Of a stretch of 8,241 nt of DNA, positions 1 through 7,200 are shown one piece after another. Both the position numbers and the translations under genes were made by a program. The stretch lies in the NCBI GenBank assembly GCA_947304365.1, contig CAMZAY010000038.1, positions 1 through 8,241 on the forward strand, read 5' to 3'. Each line of letters begins with the position of its first letter. The first letter of the stretch is position 1. Source of the DNA: an uncultured Clostridia bacterium (GTDB lineage Bacteria > Bacillota > Clostridia > Christensenellales > CAG-138). The notes below the pieces were generated by a model that did not search any database, was not told where the DNA came from, and saw nothing but the letters and a program-made list of their open reading frames with translations.

Positions 1-1808
1 GTGTACTGGGGCTTCGGCGCGAAGTTGACCCTGATGGTGCAGTCGGAGGACGGAGATACGTTGATGGTGTTGCCGTTGATGGTGTAGGTGGCGGTACCGG
101 AGGTGACGGTGCAGCTCTCTACATAGTAGCCCGCCGCGGGGGTCGCGGTGATGACGGTGCCGGTCACGGAGACGGTACCGTAGCTGGTGTTGTTGGATAC
201 CGCGGTGACGGTGTAGGTGTTCTCGTAATCGACGGTATACGCCTTGATACGGAAGTCGCCGTTGCCGACGCAGTCGGTCCAGGAACCGTTGGGCTCTTTG
301 TAATAAGAGGTGTTGCCGTGATTGGCGTGGGTCCAGGAGCACCAGGAAACGACGTTCGAATCGTTGAAGGTGGAATCGTAGGGGGTGTGGATGTAGTAGC
401 CGTTTTCGTCGGCGGCTTCAACGCTCTGGGTGATGACTATGGAGAAAGTATCGCCTTGGGAGAGCATAACGGGAGTGTCAAGGGGAATGGTGTAGTAACC
501 GGAGTAGGTCAGGGTGCCGCTCTTGGTGCTCATCAGAGTACCGCTGGAGGGATTGCCCGTCGTGGGATTCTTGTAGACCTGAACGGTGTAGGAGAGACCC
601 TCGTCCCAGTTGCAGTAAGCGATCGCCTTGAGCATCTCGCTTCCCTTCGCGGTGAAGACGTTGGCGACCTGGGTATTGTTGGCGAAGCCGGTGCAGGTGT
701 TGATGCTGGAGTTCCAGCCCTTACCGAAGGTGACTACGTTGCAGCTGCCGTCATACTGATAGTTATGATCGTAGTTGTCGATGGGCTCCGCATCATAGAA
801 GAAGATGTAACCCTCGAGAACGGAGGTGTCCTCATAGGAGATGTAGCAGTAGCCCTGGCTGAACTGGCCGGTGCCCCAGCTGTTCTTGCAGATCCAGGCG
901 CCACTGCTGGAGGGCTTGTTGGGAGAGAACCTGGAAGCCGCGATCGAATCGTCCCAGCCTACGAGGGTGATGGCGTGGTTCGCCCACTTATGGGAGCTGC
1001 TCGACGGGCTGGAGGTATCATTGGTGCAGATGTAGGTGTAGGAGCTGCCGCTCTCGTAATAGGAGATGTTGCCCGCGCCGTACTCCATGATGGCGCGCTT
1101 TACGCCCTCGATATCGGTGGCGGGGATCCACTCGGAATTCTGGACGTGGCTTACGTTATACTGATAGGCATACTGGCTGTTCAGACCGCTGGAAGCGACC
1201 GTGCTCGCCTTGCTGTATGCAAGAGCGGAAGTGCTCTCGCTTGCGGAGCCGGTCCAGCGCTGGAGGGTGTAAGCGGACATTTCGCCGTTGCCGCCCTGAT
1301 CCAGGCAGCCATCCTGCGGGGTGGACTTATCGCCCGAAAGCATGTTCTCCGCATCGTAAGCGGAGGTGTAGTTGAAGAAGCAGTGCTGCGTCTCGGACAG
1401 GTTAAGGCTCGTCGTGGCGGCGGCGCCGGTGCCGACCGGGACGTTGTGCTTGATCATGTAGCTCTCAACGCTTGCCATAGCGGCGTGCGCCCAGCAGGAG
1501 CCGTAGGGGTTCTGGTTCTTGACCGAGGTCACGTAGCCCAGATTGTTGCTGTTGTAGCTGGAGGGCAGGGAGTCGCGGTTCCTGCCGGTGAGGCGGTAAT
1601 AGGTCTCCATATCGCCGCGTGCATAGGCGTTGGATACGATGTTCGCGCCGTGCATACCGGTGGGGATGTAACCGTTGGGTACCCCGCGGGCCTCTTTGTC
1701 TTCAGCAGCCTTGACGACTGCGTCCGCAAGAGCGAGCATGGGGACCATGCCTGCGATCATGATCGCGGCCATAAGAACAGCGATCAGCTTCATGAAAGTC
1801 CTTTTCAT
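1..1808 (-). CDS. Secreted C1A (papain-like) cysteine protease with lectin-like domain, 5' part of gene
   Basis: Reading leftward from the ATG at 1808, 602 codons stay open to the window edge, so the C-terminus is missing. Residues 1-28 form a signal peptide (basic start, hydrophobic core, ALA-DA cleavage site). The catalytic set of papain is intact: oxyanion-hole Gln99, nucleophile Cys105 (six residues apart, as in papain) within NQNPYGSCWAHA, His278 in NHAITLVGW, and Asn309 in CKNSWGTG. Residues about 335-525 are a beta-rich, Trp/Tyr/Asn-rich stretch matching the lectin-like domain that follows this catalytic domain in clostridial proteins. From about 530 a repeat resembling the divergent InlB B-repeat begins. 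The enzyme should be exported and cut proteins at the cell surface or outside; its substrate is unknown. The segment before the catalytic domain is short, without a long classical propeptide. An AGGAG ribosome site lies 8 bases upstream. A second in-frame Met at residue 6 is less likely to be the start. Confidence 0.93.
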   Translation of the reverse strand, partial: MKRTFMKLIAVLMAAIMIAGMVPMLALADAVVKAAEDKEARGVPNGYIPTGMHGANIVSNAYARGDMETYYRLTGRNRDSLPSSYNSNNLGYVTSVKNQNPYGSCWAHAAMASVESYMIKHNVPVGTGAAATTSLNLSETQHCFFNYTSAYDAENMLSGDKSTPQDGCLDQGGNGEMSAYTLQRWTGSASESTSALAYSKASTVASSGLNSQYAYQYNVSHVQNSEWIPATDIEGVKRAIMEYGAGNISYYESGSSYTYICTNDTSSPSSSSHKWANHAITLVGWDDSIAASRFSPNKPSSSGAWICKNSWGTGQFSQGYCYISYEDTSVLEGYIFFYDAEPIDNYDHNYQYDGSCNVVTFGKGWNSSINTCTGFANNTQVANVFTAKGSEMLKAIAYCNWDEGLSYTVQVYKNPTTGNPSSGTLMSTKSGTLTYSGYYTIPLDTPVMLSQGDTFSIVITQSVEAADENGYYIHTPYDSTFNDSNVVSWCSWTHANHGNTSYYKEPNGSWTDCVGNGDFRIKAYTVDYENTYTVTAVSNNTSYGTVSVTGTVITATPAAGYYVESCTVTSGTATYTINGNTINVSPSSDCTIRVNFAPKPQY

Positions 1809-1856
1809 TTAACGATCTCCTCTTGTTGATTTCTTCCCTTTCGGGTAATTCAAGCT

Positions 1857-1885
1857 ATTATATCATATAATCGGAAGATAATCCA
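1857..1885 (-). promoter_or_regulatory. Promoter of the C1A protease gene
   Basis: On the minus strand a perfect -10 TATAAT (1862-1857) is preceded by TGA, making an extended -10. A weak -35 TGGATT (1885-1880) lies 17 bases upstream. Transcription would begin near 1850, leaving a leader of about 40 bases. An A/T-rich block directly upstream could act as an UP element. This is a motif match, not a measured start. Confidence 0.6.
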
Positions 1886-1888
1886 CCC

Positions 1889-1904
1889 AATTTTTTAAAA
1901 AATT
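1889..1904. repeat. 16-bp perfect AT palindrome between divergent genes
   Basis: AATTTTTTAAAAAATT is a perfect palindrome lying just upstream of the -35 of the minus-strand protease promoter, within a longer A/T tract (about 1889-1922) that stands out from GC-rich surroundings. It is well placed to be an UP element or bent DNA. A protein-binding site is possible but unproven. In such a tract a palindrome can also arise by chance. Confidence 0.4.
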
Positions 1905-1949
1905 ATGATTTTTTTATTTTTTCCGCCGCGCTGTGCGGATAAAGAAAAG

Positions 1950-1976
1950 TTGACAAGGAAAGCTATGTGTGATAAT
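1950..1976 (+). promoter_or_regulatory. Promoter of the lipoprotein gene
   Basis: A perfect -35 TTGACA (1950-1955) is followed after 15 bases by GATAAT (1971-1976), one mismatch from TATAAT. TG-T in front of the -10 makes it an extended -10, which can compensate for the short spacer. The expected transcription start is near 1983, giving a leader of about 78 bases before the ATG at 2061. Confidence 0.6.
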
Positions 1977-1986
1977 CTATTTTAAT

Positions 1987-2060
1987 ACGGCCGGAGGGGA
2001 TCGCCTCCGCCGTCCCATATGAATGAAAGGCGCCCCCCCGAGGGGGAAAAGGTGATATAA
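1987..2060 (+). promoter_or_regulatory. Structured 5' leader of the lipoprotein gene
   Basis: Two hairpins can form in this leader. The first pairs 1987-1990 (ACGG) with 2010-2013 and 1992-1997 (CGGAGG) with 2004-2009, with a one-base bulge and a six-base loop. It would sit almost at the 5' end of the RNA, where it may protect the transcript or mask the SD-like GGAGG. The second pairs CCCCC (2033-2037) with GGGGG (2042-2046), ending just before the ribosome site AAGGTGA (2049-2055). An ATG at 2019 opens a 13-codon frame whose TAA (2058-2060) directly abuts the lipoprotein ATG, but no ribosome site precedes it. The pairings are read from the sequence; any regulatory role is inference. Confidence 0.35.
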
Positions 2061-2624
2061 ATGAAGAGGATACTTTGCATTTTGGCCGCTGTCGGCATGA
2101 TGTTCGCCGTCGGCTGCAGGCACGCGGATCAGGGGGAGGACGTCGTTTCGATCGTCTCCGAGTCCCCCGCAGCGACCGCCCCTGCCGAGACCGAAAAATC
2201 GGTCCCCACGCCCGCGCCGGTCGATATGACCGATGAGAACGCGGTCTGCTTCGACAACGGAGTTTTCGTTAAGGGCTCCTTCAACTGGGATTTTTTCTTC
2301 GCAAAGACCAGGGCGAGGATGAACGCCCGCGTCAGGATACTTAACGCCCGCGACGGCGGGGTAGAGGATATGAACCTGGTTTTCGAGGACGGCGCCTATA
2401 CCCTTACGATGGGGGCGGAGAACGCGCGCTACGCCTGCCTCACCGGCGGAGAGTTCGATATGCCGGAGGCGAGCGGTCTTGCCTCTGCAAAGATCTATAT
2501 CCTGACGGACGATCCCGGCATGACGGTCGAGGCGTTCTTCGGCGGGAGCATCCCGGCGGACGTCGCTTTAGGCTATACGACCGCGTCCGGCACGGTGATA
2601 TTCGTCGCCTATAAAACGAACTGA
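2061..2624 (+). CDS. Small predicted lipoprotein of unknown function
   Basis: The 187-residue product begins with MKR, a hydrophobic segment and the lipobox AVGC, with the lipidated cysteine at position 19. It should therefore be anchored on the outer face of the membrane. Residues about 20-55 are a Pro/Ala/Ser/Glu-rich linker. The rest (about 57-187) reads as one compact, beta-rich domain with no catalytic motif that I recognise. The stretch WDFFFAKTR through VRILNARDGG to LVFEDGAYTLT faintly recalls DUF4362-type clostridial lipoproteins (Trp-Phe segment, then charged strand, then a 'DG' turn), but I cannot assign the family. The ribosome site AAGGTGA is 5 bases before the ATG, and an in-frame TAA directly precedes the ATG. 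No terminator follows, so some readthrough into the next gene is likely. Confidence 0.85.
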   Translation: MKRILCILAAVGMMFAVGCRHADQGEDVVSIVSESPAATAPAETEKSVPTPAPVDMTDENAVCFDNGVFVKGSFNWDFFFAKTRARMNARVRILNARDGGVEDMNLVFEDGAYTLTMGAENARYACLTGGEFDMPEASGLASAKIYILTDDPGMTVEAFFGGSIPADVALGYTTASGTVIFVAYKTN

Positions 2625-2661
2625 TATTACCCGGATTTTACAATTCTTTACAAAAACTATA

Positions 2662-2689
2662 TTGATTCGTACCGTGCGTATAGTATAAT
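2662..2689 (+). promoter_or_regulatory. Promoter of the DUF2500-like gene
   Basis: TTGATT (2662-2667, four of six matches) lies 16 bases before a perfect TATAAT (2684-2689). Transcription would start near 2696. That is just before an AAGGAG at 2701-2706, so the message would have an extremely short lead before its ribosome site. Confidence 0.6.
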
Positions 2690-2700
2690 AAAATATACGA

Positions 2701-2738
2701 AAGGAGCGAACGGCGGGCTTTTTCCAGAATATGCCCGC
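2701..2738 (+). promoter_or_regulatory. Displaced ribosome site and hairpin over the first start codon
   Basis: AAGGAG at 2701-2706 is a strong ribosome site, but the first in-frame ATG (2731) is 24 bases away, far beyond the usual 5-10. No ATG, GTG or TTG in the coding frame lies between. GCGGGC (2713-2718) can pair perfectly with GCCCGC (2733-2738), and the second arm includes the G of that ATG, so the hairpin would hide it. The layout either regulates translation or shows that the true start is elsewhere. Confidence 0.35.
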
Positions 2739-3150
2739 GTTCATGGTGAACGAAATGAGCGGCGGTTTCGCGATCTACAATCTTATCAGGGGGATCATCG
2801 AGGAGGAGTCCAACAGCCGCGTTCCTCAGCAGGAGGCCGCAGCGGTGATCGTTTCAAAGCGCTTCCAGGTCTTCGGCGGCGAGAACGGCGGCACGGAGTA
2901 TTACGTTACCTTTGAGCTTGCCGACGGCGAAAGGGCGGAGTTCAGGGTCAACGGCAAGCAGTACGGCCGCATGGCCGAAAGGGACGAGGGACTGCTCGTA
3001 AGGAAGGGCACCAAATTCGTTGATTTCAAGAGGCGCCTCGACAAAAAGCCCTTCGTAACGGAAGAGTGGCACGAGTGCCCCGGCTGCGGCGCTAAATTCA
3101 AGGGAGCCGCGTGCGATTACTGCGGCACGCCGTGGATAGATAAAAACTGA
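2731..3150 (+). CDS. DUF2500-like protein with C-terminal zinc ribbon
   Basis: The product is up to 139 residues. Residues about 37-102 resemble DUF2500: the pattern VSKRFQV, then YYVTFELADGER, then a Val-x-Gly-Lys-x-Tyr-Gly segment, then DEGLL and GTKFVDFKRR, is the family's succession of strands. The domain's function is unknown. The C-terminal end holds Cys116-X2-Cys119-X8-Cys128-X2-Cys131, a four-cysteine zinc ribbon of the CPGCG...CDYCG kind. Many DUF2500 proteins start with a membrane helix; here the N-terminus (Met-rich, then YNLIRGIIEEE) is too short and charged for one, so the protein is probably cytosolic. The start is uncertain: ATGs at 2731, 2743 and 2755 are all possible, and 2755 has a GGTGA (2745-2749) five bases upstream, which would give 131 residues. 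Confidence 0.8.
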   Translation: MPAFMVNEMSGGFAIYNLIRGIIEEESNSRVPQQEAAAVIVSKRFQVFGGENGGTEYYVTFELADGERAEFRVNGKQYGRMAERDEGLLVRKGTKFVDFKRRLDKKPFVTEEWHECPGCGAKFKGAACDYCGTPWIDKN

Positions 3151-3162
3151 CAAACGATAATT

Positions 3163-3193
3163 AAAAACCGGTCGGAAATACCGACCGGTTTTT
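3163..3193. terminator. Bidirectional intrinsic terminator
   Basis: A perfect 13-bp stem (AAAAACCGGTCGG, 3163-3175, with its complement at 3181-3193) closes a 5-base loop, AAATA. The A-run on one side and T-run on the other give a U-tract to transcripts in either direction. It lies 12 bases after the DUF2500-like stop codon and 13 bases past the CPBP stop codon, so it ends both converging transcripts. Confidence 0.92.
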
Positions 3194-3206
3194 ACGTTGA
3201 AAATTC

Positions 3207-4199
3207 TCACGCTTCCTTTCGCTGAGGAAGCACGAAGAGCACTATCACGAGCGCGGCGGCCATTACGATCGTGGTCGCAATGCTGCCCTCGATGCCGAAA
3301 TCGCCGCCGGTAAGGAGCTTCGGCGCGTCAAGCATTTCGGCGTGCATTACGCTCGCGTTTTCGCCGGCGCCGGTGCCGCTGACGCTTATGCCGAAGAAAT
3401 TGCCCTGGAAGAAATTCCAGACGCTGTGAATAGCGCACGCGCCCCCCATGCTGTTGCGCTTGAGGGCGTAGATTCCGAACACCGCTCCGCAGAGCAGTAT
3501 GTTGATGAACGGCAGTATCCCGTAGCCGGGATTGAACAGGTGAAGCAGCGAGAACACGAGCGAGCTCACGAGCACCGCGCGCCACATGTTGTTCCTGCGG
3601 GTGATGGATACCATCAGGTACCCGCGGCACATTACCTCCTCGCTCATGCCCTGGAAGAAATAGCCGAGCATGAACAAAAGGAACAGCCACACGTTGAATT
3701 TGGCGAACGAGAGCTTTATCGCGCCGAACGCGACGCCCAGGAGCGCCGTCGCCGATATCATCGCGATCCCGAGCACGGCGCCCAAAAGGTACTCCGGCAC
3801 CGCGCGCCTTAAGCCGAGCCCGAGCGAGGTGTACCTGCGCTTCTGTATCACGCGGCAGAAGAGTATCACGACTATCGTCGACAGCACGGTGGCGAAGAGG
3901 TTGACTATCGTCACCCACGAGGGAAGGTCCTGCATGAGCTTCATTATGTGATCGAAATAGCCCGTGATATCGCCGCTGTTAAGGAGCGTCTGCGCCGTCG
4001 AAAGGAAGGCCGGATCGGCGGAGACCTTATTTAACACGTGCGCCCCGGTGACGATCGCCGTCGGTATTCCCTGCACCGATGAAGCAACGATCAGCACGGC
4101 GAAGAATATCAGCACCTCGAGTATGGGTATGAAGCCCTTTTTGCGCGCCCTCGCTTCAACGAGCATCGGGACCTCGCGCGAAAGAACGAAGTTTTTCAT
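3207..4199 (-). CDS. CPBP-family intramembrane protease (CAAX protease/Abi family)
   Basis: This 330-residue membrane protein has about eight hydrophobic segments (roughly 24-48, 95-117, 138-162, 168-186, 205-222, 228-246, 250-270, 305-326). The three family motifs are present: Glu187-Glu188-x3-Arg192 (EEVMCR), Phe216-x3-His220 (FSLLH) and His258-x3-Asn262 (HSVWN). This Glu/His/Asn set forms the catalytic site buried in the membrane, as in CAAX prenyl protease Rce1. Bacterial members variously process peptides, give bacteriocin self-immunity or act in protein secretion; the substrate here cannot be told. The region between the first two segments (about 50-95) is long for the family and is probably an external loop. 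The ATG follows the M16C gene after 17 bases, and its ribosome site (AAGGAAAGGG, 4219-4210) overlaps that gene's stop codon, which suggests co-transcription and translational coupling. Confidence 0.92.
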   Translation of the reverse strand: MKNFVLSREVPMLVEARARKKGFIPILEVLIFFAVLIVASSVQGIPTAIVTGAHVLNKVSADPAFLSTAQTLLNSGDITGYFDHIMKLMQDLPSWVTIVNLFATVLSTIVVILFCRVIQKRRYTSLGLGLRRAVPEYLLGAVLGIAMISATALLGVAFGAIKLSFAKFNVWLFLLFMLGYFFQGMSEEVMCRGYLMVSITRRNNMWRAVLVSSLVFSLLHLFNPGYGILPFINILLCGAVFGIYALKRNSMGGACAIHSVWNFFQGNFFGISVSGTGAGENASVMHAEMLDAPKLLTGGDFGIEGSIATTIVMAAALVIVLFVLPQRKEA

Positions 4200-4217
4200 C
4201 GGGTAAAATCCCTTTCC

Positions 4218-7076
4218 TTACATATCGAATATGGGCATATCGCCGAATTCCGCAAGCGCGGAATCGCAGCCGACCACGCAGACGCAGCCCTTTTCGGCGC
4301 AGGCGTTCAGCGCAGGACGGAGCGCCTTGAGCTTCTCCATGTCGGTCGAGAGCATCTCCGTGCGGAGCTTCTTCGCGTCCTCGAACGTTTTGCCGTCGAG
4401 CATGTACATATCGGCGGCGGCGCCCTCCTCGGCGGGGGAGTTAAGGGGCTCGGTGCGGCCTACGGCGGAGATAACGAACTTGGTAAGATCCTCGCCGCTC
4501 TCGGCAAAGGCGGTGATGAAGTCGGCCTCCTCGCCGTAAACGCCGATGCTCCTCGCGGGGGAGGGATCGCGGTAGGAATAGTGGCAGATCACGCCGCGGT
4601 CGCTCACGTTGAGACCGACGCCGTAAGCGCCGCCCTGTACGCGCACGCGGTTCCACAGGAACGCGAGACCGATTATGTTGGAGGCGACCTTCATGCTGCC
4701 GTCCATGTCGGGAACGATAATGCCCTTCTCGGCGAAGCTCGCCTGGGCGGGAATGCGTACGCCGAACTTCTCGGGCACGGGGCTGTCGTAATGCACCTCG
4801 GCGGGAGCGGGAGTCCCTTCGGGAAGCGCGTCGGCAAGCCTGCAAAGGCAGGGCTTCTCCGTCGCGGTGAGACCGACGGTCATGCGCGCCTTGACGATGC
4901 TTTCGTCACGGATCTTCTCCATAACGGCGATCGCCTCGTCCGCCGCGGCGTCAAAGTTCTTCGCAAGCTCCTTGATGTATTCGCGGTAGGTGTAGCCGCG
5001 GGTAGCCTCGGTCACGACGCCGGAGGAGAGATAATGGCTCGTGACCGCGGCGACGCCCATCATGTGACCCGCCATAATTGCGCGCTGCCTCGTCATTTCG
5101 TCGAGCTGGAGCACGTTCTCCTTTATGCGGTCCTTTCCGTCGAAGACGGTCTCGGTAAGTATCTCGCGGAGCAGGTCTTCCGCCTGTTCGAGGTTCTCAT
5201 CCAGCACGTCGCAGGAGACGGCGAAATACGGGGTGCAGGCGTCGGGTCTGCGCATGGACGCCTTGATCTCGAAATTGATGCGGCCGATATAGGTCTTGAT
5301 GAGCTTCTGCAGCTCCGAAGCGGTATGGCTCTTCGTGGGGAGCTTGGTCATAAGCGCGGTCATGATGCCGGCGGCGGAAAGCTCCCTGACGGAAAGATCC
5401 GAGATATTGAAGTACAGATTGATGTGGGTGATGCCGTGCGTGGCAAGCTCGTGATACATCACGGGGAAGCCCTTTTTGCCGCAGAGCCTGGTCGGAGTGA
5501 ATATGGGCTCCGGGCTGACCTCGGAGAGGGGCAGCACGGGCAGCTTCGCGGTGTCCGCGGGATCGTCGGGATTATCCTGCCATGCGTGCAGGCGGTCGTT
5601 CGCCGCCTTGAGCTCCTCCTTCTCGGCGTCGGTAAGTCCGGCGTAGATCGCCGCGGCGCGCTCCGCTTCCTCGCGGCGGAGCTTCTCGCCGTGCTCGGCG
5701 GAGGGCAGCACCTTCAGAAGGCACATATTGTCGAAATCGAAGAGCTCTTTAAGGAGCTTGTCGAAGCCGCCGTTCTCGATCTCGCCGCGCAGGAATGCGA
5801 TATCCTCGTCATGCTCGAGATAGAGTATCGGATCGCCGCCGTAAAGCGAGCTCTGATAGCTCATTATGCAGCGGATGAGGCCCGCGGGCTCCTCCATATC
5901 CTTGAGCCTGAACGCGAAGCGGTTGAGGTGCGCGGTAAGGAGCTCCTTGTCGAGCCCTTTTTCAAGGAGCGAGGAGACGACCTCCTCCGCCTTTTCGCGG
6001 ATGGCGCCCGCCTTATCCGCCTCGGTATTGCGCACGGTAAGGGAAAGCACCGCCTGCGCAATGCCGTCCTGCATGGTCAGCTCCACGTCCTCGCCGAGAC
6101 CCGCCTCGAGGAACGCGCGCTTTAAGGGCGCCTCGTTGGTGTCGGCAAGCAGGCTGCACAGAACGTCCGCCATCATGAGGCGGCGCTTCTCCGCCCAGGT
6201 GCCGATGGTCCTCGCATAGGCGACCATCGAGCGGTTCTGAGTGGGATCGCCGGCGCCGATCTCGTAATAAACGGTGTTCTCGGCATGGCGGGGCGCCTGA
6301 ACGGGGATCTCGTGCAGGGCTTCCTGCCTTTCGGAGCGGGAAACGTAGGAGTCGATCAAAGCAAGCGTCTCGTCAAGGGGCACGTCGCCGTCGAGGAACA
6401 CCCTCGCGTTGGAGGGATGATAGTACTTGCGGTACATCGCCTTGTACATATCGTAGGTGAGCTCGGGGATATGCACGGGATCGCCGCCGGAATTGAAGCC
6501 GTAGCAGTTGTCGGGGAAGAGGAGCGCGGTCATTCCCTCCTCAAGTATGTCGTCGATGCCGGAGGTGGCGCCCTTCATCTCGTTGTAAACGACGCCGTTT
6601 ATGTAGGGCTTGCCGCTGTCGTCCAGCTCCAGGCGCCAGCCTTCCTGACGGAAGGCGTTGGGATCGATCACGCAGCGCGGCGCGAATACCGCGTCAAGAT
6701 AGACCTCGGTAAGATTGAGATAATCGCGCACGTTCCTGCTCGAAACGGGGTAGATGGTCTTGTCCGGGAAGGTCATCGCGTTGAGGAAGGTGTTCATGGA
6801 GCTCTTCAAAAGATCGACGAAGGGCTCCTTGACGGGGTACTTTTCGGATCCGCAGAGCACAGAATGCTCAAGGATGTGGAATACGCCCGTTGAATCCTCG
6901 GGCAGGGTCTTGAAGCCCACGCAGAAAAGCTTGTTCTTTTCGCCGTTGTCGACCCAGACGAGCTGGGTGCCGACCTTCTCGTGCCTCATCTCGACGAGCC
7001 TGCCGCCGAGCTGCGCCGATTCGCGCACGCGCTCGACCCTGAAGCCGTGAATGGTTGTTCCGATTGTAATGTCCAT
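4218..7076 (-). CDS. M16C-family zinc metallopeptidase (PreP-like, insulinase superfamily)
   Basis: At 952 residues this is a full-length single-chain M16C enzyme. The inverted zinc motif HILEH gives ligands His67 and His71 with catalytic Glu70, and Glu166 in VVYNEMKG is the third ligand, at nearly the same spacing as in presequence protease PreP. Near the C-terminus Arg812 and Tyr818 in RVQGGAYG match the Arg/Tyr pair (six apart) that binds substrate in PreP. The order is N-terminal catalytic domain, second insulinase domain, a charged helical linker (about 455-520, M16C-associated region), then the two non-catalytic halves. Such enzymes enclose and degrade unfolded peptides of some tens of residues. 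There is no signal peptide, so it should act in the cytoplasm. An ideal ribosome site (AAGGAGG, 7089-7083) lies six bases upstream. It is the first gene of an operon with the CPBP protease. Confidence 0.96.
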   Translation of the reverse strand: MDITIGTTIHGFRVERVRESAQLGGRLVEMRHEKVGTQLVWVDNGEKNKLFCVGFKTLPEDSTGVFHILEHSVLCGSEKYPVKEPFVDLLKSSMNTFLNAMTFPDKTIYPVSSRNVRDYLNLTEVYLDAVFAPRCVIDPNAFRQEGWRLELDDSGKPYINGVVYNEMKGATSGIDDILEEGMTALLFPDNCYGFNSGGDPVHIPELTYDMYKAMYRKYYHPSNARVFLDGDVPLDETLALIDSYVSRSERQEALHEIPVQAPRHAENTVYYEIGAGDPTQNRSMVAYARTIGTWAEKRRLMMADVLCSLLADTNEAPLKRAFLEAGLGEDVELTMQDGIAQAVLSLTVRNTEADKAGAIREKAEEVVSSLLEKGLDKELLTAHLNRFAFRLKDMEEPAGLIRCIMSYQSSLYGGDPILYLEHDEDIAFLRGEIENGGFDKLLKELFDFDNMCLLKVLPSAEHGEKLRREEAERAAAIYAGLTDAEKEELKAANDRLHAWQDNPDDPADTAKLPVLPLSEVSPEPIFTPTRLCGKKGFPVMYHELATHGITHINLYFNISDLSVRELSAAGIMTALMTKLPTKSHTASELQKLIKTYIGRINFEIKASMRRPDACTPYFAVSCDVLDENLEQAEDLLREILTETVFDGKDRIKENVLQLDEMTRQRAIMAGHMMGVAAVTSHYLSSGVVTEATRGYTYREYIKELAKNFDAAADEAIAVMEKIRDESIVKARMTVGLTATEKPCLCRLADALPEGTPAPAEVHYDSPVPEKFGVRIPAQASFAEKGIIVPDMDGSMKVASNIIGLAFLWNRVRVQGGAYGVGLNVSDRGVICHYSYRDPSPARSIGVYGEEADFITAFAESGEDLTKFVISAVGRTEPLNSPAEEGAAADMYMLDGKTFEDAKKLRTEMLSTDMEKLKALRPALNACAEKGCVCVVGCDSALAEFGDMPIFDM

Positions 7077-7107
7077 ATTTATCCTCCTTGGGATTTTTTA
7101 CCTATAT

Positions 7108-7136
7108 ATCATAGTAAAAAAAACCTCCCCTGTCAA
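7108..7136 (-). promoter_or_regulatory. Promoter of the M16C-CPBP operon
   Basis: On the minus strand a perfect -35 TTGACA (7136-7131) and a near-perfect -10 TATGAT (7113-7108) are separated by an ideal 17 bases. Transcription should begin near 7101, leaving a leader of about 25 bases that holds the ribosome site. The hexamers and spacer are identical to those of the opposing promoter at 7226-7254. Confidence 0.8.
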
Positions 7137-7140
7137 GGGG
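7127..7140. repeat. Inverted repeat over the -35 of the M16C promoter
   Basis: CCCCT-GTCA-AGGGG (7127-7140) is a 5-bp inverted repeat whose centre is the -35 hexamer of the minus-strand promoter. Partly matching CCTCC and GGAGG lie outside it. A repressor bound here would block the promoter, so it is a candidate operator. On the minus strand it also precedes eight T residues (7123-7116) and so mimics a terminator. Confidence 0.35.
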
Positions 7141-7200
7141 AACGGAGGGAAGGTCCCGAGTAACCGGCGGCTGAAACCCTTCTCCGGCAGCCGTATGTTC

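Noticed and set aside
318..1829. Long plus-strand open frame of about 500 codons
   Set aside because: It lies opposite the C1A protease, whose minus-strand frame has a signal peptide, full catalytic motifs and a ribosome site. The plus frame has low-complexity Gly/Val/Ala composition, as expected for an antisense shadow in GC-rich DNA.
2019..2060. 13-codon upstream frame as a translated leader peptide
   Set aside because: No purine-rich ribosome site lies before its ATG and the codons show no run typical of attenuation, so I do not call it as a gene; it is kept only as an observation.
2854..3210. Minus-strand open frame across the DUF2500-like gene
   Set aside because: It runs through the terminator hairpin and overlaps a gene with clear domain patterns and a zinc ribbon; it has no ribosome site.
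3328..3951. Open frames on both strands inside the CPBP gene
   Set aside because: Arg/His/Glu-rich shadows of a hydrophobic membrane protein gene; the CPBP frame carries the three family motifs.
4581..6893. Long plus-strand open frames (4581-6125, 6285-6893)
   Set aside because: They are antisense to the M16C peptidase, which is continuous and motif-complete; no promoter, ribosome site or recognisable domain supports them.
7116..7142. Possible minus-strand intrinsic terminator (short stem followed by eight T)
   Set aside because: There is no minus-strand gene between here and 8130 for it to end, and the stem coincides with the -35 of a good promoter. It fits better as an operator or chance.
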